This document shows, piece after piece, positions 58,498-64,000 of a stretch of 64,000 nt of DNA; position 1 is the stretch's first letter, and each line of letters opens with the position of its first letter. Where the stretch lies: assembly GCA_016714815.1 (NCBI GenBank), contig JADKBZ010000011.1, positions 108,501 to 172,500 on the forward strand, given 5' to 3'. The DNA comes from Holophagales bacterium (lineage in GTDB: Bacteria > Acidobacteriota > Thermoanaerobaculia > UBA5066). The translations under genes were made by a program, and so were the position numbers. The notes under the pieces were generated by a model. The model saw only the letters and a list, made by a program, of their open reading frames with translations, was not told where the DNA came from and made no database searches.

Positions 58498-59610
58498 GTG
58501 TCTTCCGCGAAGAAACGACTCCTGCTCTACGGGGCCAACGGCTACACCGGCCGGCTGGTGCTCGGGGCCGCGCTGGACCGGGGTCTTTCCGTGACGATCG
58601 CCGGCCGGCGACGGGAGGAGATCGAGCCCCTGGCGGGCGAACGGGGCGTGCCGTTCGAGGTCTTCGCCCTCGACGAGGCGCCGCGGCGGCTCGCGGACAG
58701 GTTCTCCCCGTTCGGGGCGGTGCTCCTGGCCGCCGGCCCCTTCTCCAGAACGAGCGCCCCGGTCCTGGCCGCCTGCCTGAAGGCGCGGGTGCCGTACCTC
58801 GACATCACCGGGGAGATCGGCGTCTTCGAGGCGGTCTTCGCCCGGCACTCCGATGCGGTGAAGGCGGGCGTCGTCCTCCTTCCAGGGGTCGGGTTCGACG
58901 TCGTCCCGTCCGACTGCCTCGCGGCGGCGCTGGCCCTGGCGCTTCCGGGCGCCGTCCGCCTCCAGCTCGCCTTCCGCGGGTTCGGCGTGTCGGCGGGAAC
59001 CGCCCGGACGATGCTCGAAGGGCTGCCGAAAGGGGGCGTCGCGCGCGTTGCCGGAAAGCTCGTCTCGGTGCCCGTCGGATGGAAGGCGAGGACGATTCCC
59101 TTCCCCGACAGGCCCCGGTACGCCACGACCATTCCGTGGGGGGACCTCTCGACGGCCTACCGCTCCACGGGAATCCCGAACATCGAGACCTACATGGCGA
59201 TGGCCCCGTCGCACGTCTCGGCGCTTCGGTGGGCCCGCTCGCTCCTTCCGATGGCCGGGTTCGGTCCGTTCCAGGCCCTCCTCTCGGCCTGGGTGAAGAA
59301 GGGGATCGCCGGGCCGACCGCCGAGGAGCGCGCCAGCGAACGGTCTCTCCTCTGGGGGCGCGTCGAGGACGGCGAGGGGCGCGCCGTGGAGGGAACCGTC
59401 GAATCGCTCGAGGGCTACACGCTGACGGCCGAGACCTCCGTGCTCGCCGCGGAGCGGGTCCTGCGCGGGACCGTCAGAGCGGGCGCCTGGACGCCTTCGC
59501 GGGCCTTCGGCTCCCGGTTCATCGAGGAGGTCCGCGACACGAAGCTGACGGTCCCTTCGCGGGCCGAAGGCGGGCCCCCCGCCAGGAAGGCGGTCGCTCG
59601 AAAAGAGTGA
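58498..59610 (+). CDS. Saccharopine dehydrogenase-family (trans-enoyl-reductase-like) NAD(P) enzyme
   Basis: The 370-residue protein opens with the dinucleotide-binding motif LLLYGANGYTGRLV (residues ~8-21) and the AGRRREEIEPLA segment, as in trans-acting enoyl reductases and saccharopine-dehydrogenase-like proteins. The middle contains PGVGFDVVPSDCLA and a hydrophobic C-terminal half. The family includes lipid or polyketide reductases, but the substrate is unknown. GTG 58498 is chosen because of the -10 box and the perfect Rossmann start. A hairpin follows at 59643. Confidence 0.82.
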   Translation: MSSAKKRLLLYGANGYTGRLVLGAALDRGLSVTIAGRRREEIEPLAGERGVPFEVFALDEAPRRLADRFSPFGAVLLAAGPFSRTSAPVLAACLKARVPYLDITGEIGVFEAVFARHSDAVKAGVVLLPGVGFDVVPSDCLAAALALALPGAVRLQLAFRGFGVSAGTARTMLEGLPKGGVARVAGKLVSVPVGWKARTIPFPDRPRYATTIPWGDLSTAYRSTGIPNIETYMAMAPSHVSALRWARSLLPMAGFGPFQALLSAWVKKGIAGPTAEERASERSLLWGRVEDGEGRAVEGTVESLEGYTLTAETSVLAAERVLRGTVRAGAWTPSRAFGSRFIEEVRDTKLTVPSRAEGGPPARKAVARKE

Positions 59611-59642
59611 CGGCCGTCTCGCTCCCAGCCGGAGAACGTCGT

Positions 59643-59669
59643 GGCCGGACCTGCCTGAACGGTCCGGCC
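59643..59669 (+). terminator. Hairpin before the CoA-binding protein gene
   Basis: A perfect 9-bp stem (GGCCGGACC at 59643-59651, GGTCCGGCC at 59661-59669) has a 9-nt loop. It ends 1 nt before the GAGG ribosome binding site of the next gene, so it could terminate the upstream transcript or modulate initiation. No U-tract follows. Confidence 0.5.
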
Positions 59670-59680
59670 GGAGGTTTCCC

Positions 59681-60100
59681 ATGATCCCCGCCGACCCGCA
59701 CCCGCCGGAAGTCTTCGAACAGCTGCGCCGCCGCGGCCCCCAGACCAGGATCGCCGTCGTCGGCGCCAGCAACGACCCTGCCAAGTACGGGAACATCATC
59801 GTTCGGAACCTCGCGGCAAAGGGGTACACGGTCCTTCCCGTGAATCCGCGAGAGGGCGAGATCGCGGGGCTGCCCGCGTTCCAGAACCTCGCCGCCGTCC
59901 CGGGACCCATCCACATCGTGGATGTCGTCACTCCTCCCGGGGTCACGATGAAGATCCTCGATGAGGCGTCCCGGCTCGGACTCCCCGCGGTCTGGCTGCA
60001 GGACGGGAGCTACGACGATGCGGTCCTCGAGGCGGCCGCCCGGTCCCCGTTCCTGACGGTCCACCGCGCCTGCATCATGGTCGCCGCGAGCTTCGGCTGA
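59681..60100 (+). CDS. CoA-binding domain protein (YccU-like)
   Basis: The 139-residue single Rossmann domain has IAVVGASNDPAKYGN, a conserved CoA-binding turn, TVLPVNPRE and IHIVDVVTPP. Such proteins bind CoA or acyl-CoA and are common but poorly understood. ATG 59681 has GGAGGT upstream, in contrast to the leaderless-looking neighbours. It is not clearly linked to the purine genes downstream. Confidence 0.88.
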   Translation: MIPADPHPPEVFEQLRRRGPQTRIAVVGASNDPAKYGNIIVRNLAAKGYTVLPVNPREGEIAGLPAFQNLAAVPGPIHIVDVVTPPGVTMKILDEASRLGLPAVWLQDGSYDDAVLEAAARSPFLTVHRACIMVAASFG

Positions 60101-60141
60101 CGCCTCCGACCCGGCGCCCGTGCCGGAAACGGCCGGCCGGA

Positions 60142-60147
60142 TAAACT
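60142..60147 (+). promoter_or_regulatory. -10-like hexamer TAAACT before purF
   Basis: TAAACT ends 7 nt before the purF GTG at 60155; a leaderless mRNA is expected. No -35 box and no obvious PurR-type operator were found. Confidence 0.4.
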
Positions 60148-60154
60148 CCCCGCC

Positions 60155-61612
60155 GTGAGCGACAAGCCAGAGGCGACCGGCACGCGCGGGTTCCGCGAGG
60201 AGTGCGGGGTTTTCGGGATCTACGGGCATCCCGACGCCGCCAACCTGACCTACCTCGGTCTCTACGCCCTTCAGCACAGGGGGCAGGAGGCGGGCGGGAT
60301 CGCCGCCTGGAACGGGAAGCGGATCGGGGTCGAGAAGGGGATGGGCTACGTGGCCGATCTGTTCGACGAGGCCCGCCTCGCCCGTCTCCCGGGGAGGTCC
60401 GCCGTGGGGCACGTCCGCTACTCCACGGCGGGCGGCTCCCTCCTCGAGAACGCCCAGCCGATCGTCTACAACACGAACAAGGGTCCGCTGGCGATCGCCC
60501 ACAACGGAAACCTCGTGAACGCCGACGAGCTGCGGGCCGAGCTGGAAGCGGAGGGGTCGATCTTCACGACGACCTCCGACACCGAGGTCCTCCTCCACCT
60601 GATGGCCCGATCGAGGGCGGAGAGCCTCGTCGAGGCGCTTCGCGACACGCTCGGGCGCGTCCGGGGCGCCTACTCGATCGTCCTCCTCGCCGGGGAGAAG
60701 GTCTTCGCGGCGCGCGACCCGCAGGGCTTTCGGCCTCTGACGATCGGCCGTCTCGGGGACGCGTGGCTCGTCGCCTCGGAGACGTGCGCCTTCGACCTCC
60801 TCGACGCCGAGCCCCTGCGCGACGTCGAGCCGGGAGAGATCGTCATCCTCGACGCGGGCGGCGTCGCCTCGTCCTGCTTCGCGATGGGGCGCCGCACGGC
60901 GTTCTGCGTCTTCGAGCACGTCTACTTCGCCAGGCCCGACTCGACCGTCTTCCACCGGTCGGTCGCCGAGTCCCGCCGCGCCTTCGGACGGCGCCTGGCG
61001 CGGGAGCACGCCGTCGCGGCCGACGTCGTCGTCCCGGTCCCCGACTCGGGCGTTTTCGCGGCGCTCGGCTACGCCGAGGAGAGCGGCATCCCCTACGGAA
61101 TGGGCCTCGTCCGGAATCACTACGTGGGGAGGACCTTCATCGAGCCGAAACAGTCGATCCGCAGCTTCGGAGTCAAGGTGAAGCTGAACCCCGTCCGCTC
61201 CGTCGTGGGCGGGAAGCGGATCGTCCTCGTCGACGACTCGATCGTCCGCGGGACGACCTCGAAGAAGCTCGTGAGGCTGCTGAAGGCCGCCGGGGCGACG
61301 GAGGTCCACATGCGGATCTCCTCCCCCCCGACGACCCATCCCTGCCACTACGGGATCGACACGCCCCAGCGCAAGGAGCTCATCGCGGCCACGAAGGAGC
61401 TCGAGGAGATCCGGACCTTCATCGAGGCCGATTCGCTCGGCTACCTGTCGCTCGAGGGGATGCTCCATGCCTTCGGCAAGGGCGAGGGCGAGACGTGCGC
61501 CGCCTGCTTCTCGGGGCGGTACCCGGTTCCCTTCGCCGTCGCGCAGGAGCAGCAGCCGCTCTTCGGCCACGACGACGTTCTCCCTCTCGGGGGGCACTCC
61601 GGGAACCGCTGA
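60155..61612 (+). CDS. purF: Amidophosphoribosyltransferase
   Basis: The 485-residue protein has an N-terminal glutaminase with its nucleophile Cys17 after a short propeptide (EECGVFGIYG) and the conserved YALQHRGQEA. A phosphoribosyltransferase domain follows with the PRPP loop IVLVDDSIVRGTTSKKL. It catalyses the first committed step of purine synthesis. The gene starts at GTG 60155 and is followed by purM and purN on the same strand, as in many bacteria. The length and cysteine pattern fit the iron-sulfur Bacillus-type class only in part; I cannot assign the class. Confidence 0.96.
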   Translation: MSDKPEATGTRGFREECGVFGIYGHPDAANLTYLGLYALQHRGQEAGGIAAWNGKRIGVEKGMGYVADLFDEARLARLPGRSAVGHVRYSTAGGSLLENAQPIVYNTNKGPLAIAHNGNLVNADELRAELEAEGSIFTTTSDTEVLLHLMARSRAESLVEALRDTLGRVRGAYSIVLLAGEKVFAARDPQGFRPLTIGRLGDAWLVASETCAFDLLDAEPLRDVEPGEIVILDAGGVASSCFAMGRRTAFCVFEHVYFARPDSTVFHRSVAESRRAFGRRLAREHAVAADVVVPVPDSGVFAALGYAEESGIPYGMGLVRNHYVGRTFIEPKQSIRSFGVKVKLNPVRSVVGGKRIVLVDDSIVRGTTSKKLVRLLKAAGATEVHMRISSPPTTHPCHYGIDTPQRKELIAATKELEEIRTFIEADSLGYLSLEGMLHAFGKGEGETCAACFSGRYPVPFAVAQEQQPLFGHDDVLPLGGHSGNR

Positions 61613-61667
61613 TACCATCGCGCCGCCCCGCCAGAGCCCTGGCGGACCACTTGCGAGGAGGCGCGCC

Positions 61668-62707
61668 ATCCCGAACGACACGCCGCTCACGTACGCTGCC
61701 GCAGGCGTCGACATCGACGCGAAGATGGCGGCCGTCGCCCGCGCGAAAGAGGCGATCCGCTCCACCTTCACCCCCGGCGTCGTCGGCGACGTCGGAGGGT
61801 TCGGGGGCCTCTTCCGGCCGAACTTCGCCGGAATGGAGGACCCTCTCCTCGTCGCTTCCGCGGACGGAGTCGGCACGAAGATCCGGGTCGCCATCGCCGC
61901 GGGCCTCCATGGCACGGTGGGCCAGGACATCGTCAACCACTGCGTCGACGACATCCTCGTCCAGGGGGCCCGGCCCCTCTTCTTCCTGGACTACGTGGCG
62001 ACCGGCCGGTTGCAGCGGGACGTCGTCGCGGAAGTCATCGGGGGCGTCGCGACGGCCTGCCGCGAGAACGGCTGCGCCCTCCTCGGTGGCGAGACGGCCG
62101 AGATGCCGGGGATGTACGCCGACGGCGACTACGACCTCGCCGGGACGATCGTGGGCGTCGTCGACAGGCCGAAGCTCCTCGATGGATCGCGCGTGAGGGA
62201 AGGGGACGTCCTTCTGGGACTCGCCTCCTCGGGCCTCCACACCAACGGCTACTCCCTGGCGCGGATGCTCTTCTTCGACCGGCTCGCTCTGGCGCCGCAC
62301 GACACCGTCCCCGCGCTCGGCGCCACCGTCGCGGAGGCGCTCCTCGCGGTTCACCGAAGCTACCTGAAGCCCCTTCTCCCCCTGGTAGAGGAAGGGCTTC
62401 TCTCCGCCCTCTCTCACATCACCGGCGGCGGCTTCCCCGACAACCTCCCCCGCGTCCTCCCGGAGGGCCTGCGCGCCGTCGTGGAGCCGGACGGCTGGGA
62501 GTGGCCGGCCCTCTTCCGGTTCATCCGCGAGAAGGGGGGCGTGCCGGAGGAGGAGATGCTCAGGGTCTTCAACTGCGGGGTCGGGATGGTCCTCTTCGTC
62601 GCCCCGGACCGCCTCGCCGACGTCACTCTCCGGCTGGCGCAATCGGAGAGAAGGTCCTCGCGGTGGGGCGGGTCGAGAGCGGCCCGCGCGGCGTTCGCTT
62701 CGCGTGA
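61668..62707 (+). CDS. purM: Phosphoribosylformylglycinamidine cyclo-ligase, apparent ATC start and C-terminal frameshift
   Basis: The ~346-residue PurM homologue has LTYAAAGVDIDA, DVGGFGGLF, ADGVGTKIRVA, GGETAEMPGMY and SGLHTNGYSLAR. Two anomalies are visible. First, no ATG/GTG/TTG is in frame where PurM should start; a strong GAGGAGG site stands 6 nt before ATC 61668, so ATC (or a miscalled ATG) is the likely start. Second, after RLAQS (about nt 62644-62650) one base is missing: a -1 shift restores EKVLAVGRVESGPRGVRFA and a stop at 62707. That stop overlaps the purN GTG (GTGA), supporting the shifted frame as ancestral. In the unshifted frame the open frame runs to 63431. Confidence 0.85.
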
Positions 62708-63363
62708 ACGCGATGGACGGCGCCTCTTTCCGCGCGCCCGTCCCCTGGTTTCCGCTCCCGGCGCGCCTGGCGATACTCCTTTCAGGCCGCGGATCGAACT
62801 TCGAGGTGCTCGCCACGGCCTGCGCCCGCGGCGAGCTCCCGGCGCAGATCGTTCTCGTCCTTTCCGACCGCGGCGACGCCGCGGGGCTTGCGAAGGCCCG
62901 CGCGATGGGCCTCCCGACGCAGCTCGAGACCCGCCGCGCCGGGGAGCCGCGGACCGCGCACGAGGAGCGGCTCGCCGGACACCTCGAAACAGCCGGCGCC
63001 GACCTGATCTGCCTCGCTGGTTTCATGCGAGTCCTTTCGCCCGCTCTCGTGTCCCGTTTCGAGCGCCGGATCGTCAACGTCCACCCGTCGCTCCTGCCGG
63101 CGTTTCCAGGGCTGGAGGCGCAGAAACAGGCGTTCGAGCACGGAGTGGCGGTCGCGGGGGCGACGGTCCACCTCGTGGATGCGGGGACGGACACCGGCCC
63201 GATAGCGGGCCAGGAAGCGGTGCCGGTCCTCGCGGGCGACGACGTGGCCGCCCTCGCGGCGCGGATCCTCTCCGTCGAGCACCGCCTCTACCCGGCCACG
63301 CTCGGCCGGCTCCTCGCGGGGGGGTGGAGCGTGGTCGGCCGTCGCCTGGAGTTCCCGTCCTGA
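62704..63363 (+). CDS. purN: Phosphoribosylglycinamide formyltransferase
   Basis: The 219-residue protein has the PurN motifs ILLSGRGSNFEVL, LAGFMRVLSPALV, the catalytic VNVHPSLLPAFPG and TVHLVDAGTDTGPI. It transfers a formyl group from 10-formyl-THF to GAR in purine synthesis. The first ~20 residues (MNAMDGASFRAP...) are an extension before the Rossmann start. GTG 62704 overlaps the ancestral purM stop. Confidence 0.95.
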   Translation: MNAMDGASFRAPVPWFPLPARLAILLSGRGSNFEVLATACARGELPAQIVLVLSDRGDAAGLAKARAMGLPTQLETRRAGEPRTAHEERLAGHLETAGADLICLAGFMRVLSPALVSRFERRIVNVHPSLLPAFPGLEAQKQAFEHGVAVAGATVHLVDAGTDTGPIAGQEAVPVLAGDDVAALAARILSVEHRLYPATLGRLLAGGWSVVGRRLEFPS

Positions 63364-63669
63364 CGCGGGGGCGGCTCCGGTCCGAGTTCGGGATCGAAGA
63401 GAGCCGCTCAGGCCAGGAAGCCCAACCTTGACGGACCCTCCCTGCAATCCCCCCGCGTGACCTCGGATCCAGGGAGAGCAGGCCGTAACGCGTGTCGTGG
63501 AACCTCCTGTCCTGTCACAGGATGGAGCGCCGCCCCAGTGGTCTGGCAGGAGGACTTCTACTCCCGCGAAAGCTGTCGCCGACCCGGGCGTCGCCCTGCG
63601 CCTCCCTCCTCGCGGCGCTCGCCGGAAGAGCGCCTCCTCAGATTTTCCGCTCTTCAGGGAAATCTTCGC
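63364..63669. other. Non-coding region after purN
   Basis: No gene is supported here. One perfect 8-bp inverted repeat (GAAGAGCG at 63625-63632, CGCTCTTC at 63648-63655) lies 14 nt before the first promoter of the tandem array; it could be the purN terminator or an operator. The rest shows no feature I can name. Confidence 0.6.
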
Positions 63670-63698
63670 TTGACATCCCGAGTCGATTTCCGTATCTT
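63670..63698 (+). promoter_or_regulatory. Sigma-70-type promoter P1 of a tandem array
   Basis: TTGACA at 63670-63675, a 17-nt spacer and TATCTT at 63693-63698 form a near-consensus promoter. It is by far the best in the window. A CCGGTC/GACCGG hairpin follows the -10 box. Confidence 0.75.
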
Positions 63699-63805
63699 CC
63701 GCCTCCCCGGTCGTGACCGGGCCCGATCTTTCCAGCGAGCAAATCCCGAGACAATCGAGAGCAAACATTTTCGACAGGCCCTGCGGGGCAAGCCTAGAAA
63801 ATGTC

Positions 63806-63834
63806 TTGACGACGGAAGGGAATCGCGAGATCAT
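63806..63834 (+). promoter_or_regulatory. Sigma-70-type promoter P2 of a tandem array
   Basis: TTGACG at 63806-63811, a 17-nt spacer and GATCAT at 63829-63834. It starts exactly 136 bp after P1. Confidence 0.6.
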
Positions 63835-63941
63835 CGGAATTCGCCGCTAGCCGGCGCCCGATCTTTCGAGCGAAAACAACCCCGGAAACGTCGAGTACGA
63901 ACGACCTTGGAGGGCAACCTCGAGGCGTTCGAAAAAAGCTC

Positions 63942-63970
63942 TTGACGAAAACAGGAAACCACGCGAAGAT
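63942..63970 (+). promoter_or_regulatory. Sigma-70-type promoter P3 of a tandem array
   Basis: TTGACG at 63942-63947, a 17-nt spacer and GAAGAT at 63965-63970. It starts exactly 136 bp after P2. The sequence from -35 to CCGATCT aligns with P2 without gaps. Confidence 0.6.
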
Positions 63971-64000
63971 CGAAATCCGCCGTTCATCGGCGACCGATCT

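Larger units (their letters stand above)
63670..64000 (+). repeat. 136-bp tandem promoter/leader repeat running out of the window
   Basis: Each unit has TTGAC(A/G), a -10 box, a CCGCC-rich stretch and CCGATCTTTC-N-AGCGA-N-CAA (63723, 63858 and, partly, 63994). A less conserved spacer follows. The CGATCTTT...AAAACAA segment resembles the boxA of bacterial rRNA leaders. Multiple tandem promoters with boxA are typical of rRNA operons, so 16S rRNA may begin beyond base 64000; this is inference. Confidence 0.65.

Noticed and set aside
62704..63431. Extension of PurM to 63431
   Set aside because: Past ~62645 the frame is an out-of-frame reading of purN; the -1 frame restores the family end.

Overview
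The window is a very GC-rich bacterial chromosome segment with tightly packed genes on both strands. Lipopolysaccharide-core type glycosyltransferases, periplasmic cytochromes and many signal-peptide proteins point to a Gram-negative cell. Eukaryotic-like Ser/Thr kinases with beta-propeller tails, a propeller/SpoIIE sensor, an archaemetzincin and an NrfD-type oxidoreductase would fit Acidobacteriota (for example the Thermoanaerobaculia side), but this is an inference from gene content and I could not test it.

Layout. 0-7.3 kb: the end of a PAS histidine kinase, a methyltransferase, and two tandemly duplicated Ser/Thr kinases, the first broken by an apparent 1-nt deletion. 7.3-16.8 kb: a histone-H1-like protein, a RiPP-type B12 radical SAM enzyme, a propeller/SpoIIE phosphatase sensor, an acyltransferase and the potassium transporter kup. 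16.8-17.7 kb: a non-coding block with two ~210-bp palindromes that share arm sequences. 17.7-28.8 kb: LPS-core glycosyltransferases, a secreted esterase, YjbQ, a 1524-residue acyl-ligase/GNAT fusion and a degenerate PP2C-like protein. 28.9-34.4 kb: a translationally coupled operon of haem-motif histidine kinase, archaemetzincin and sigma-54 regulator, then a methyltransferase and a PP2C phosphatase.

34.5-41.1 kb: a seven-gene operon for a Qrc/Psr-like quinone oxidoreductase (small membrane protein, Cys-rich H-like protein, pentahaem cytochrome c, molybdopterin-family protein, four-cluster ferredoxin, NrfD, membrane-anchored GcvH-like protein). 41.3-48.9 kb: a membrane glycosyltransferase, a NatAB-like ABC exporter, a globin, a CitE-like lyase, a SOUL protein and a Uma2 protein. 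48.8-53.9 kb: an operon of a decarboxylating dehydrogenase, an HMG-CoA-lyase-family enzyme, a CaiB/BaiF CoA-transferase and a LeuC/LeuD-type dehydratase, probably for a branched dicarboxylate or acyl-CoA pathway. 54.0-58.2 kb: ispG coupled by start/stop overlaps to a V4R-like protein and a hybrid histidine kinase. 58.5-63.4 kb: a saccharopine-dehydrogenase-family reductase, a CoA-binding protein and purF-purM-purN. 63.4-64.0 kb: a non-coding leader with three promoters repeated every 136 bp, probably the upstream region of an rRNA operon or another very strongly expressed unit outside the window.

Two global signals stand out. First, about a dozen genes at the head of transcription units have a TANNNT hexamer ending only 6-10 nt before the start codon and no Shine-Dalgarno, as expected for leaderless mRNAs. 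Second, purM and one kinase each carry a 1-nt frameshift, and purM also lacks a standard start codon; because purM is a housekeeping gene, residual sequence errors must be considered.
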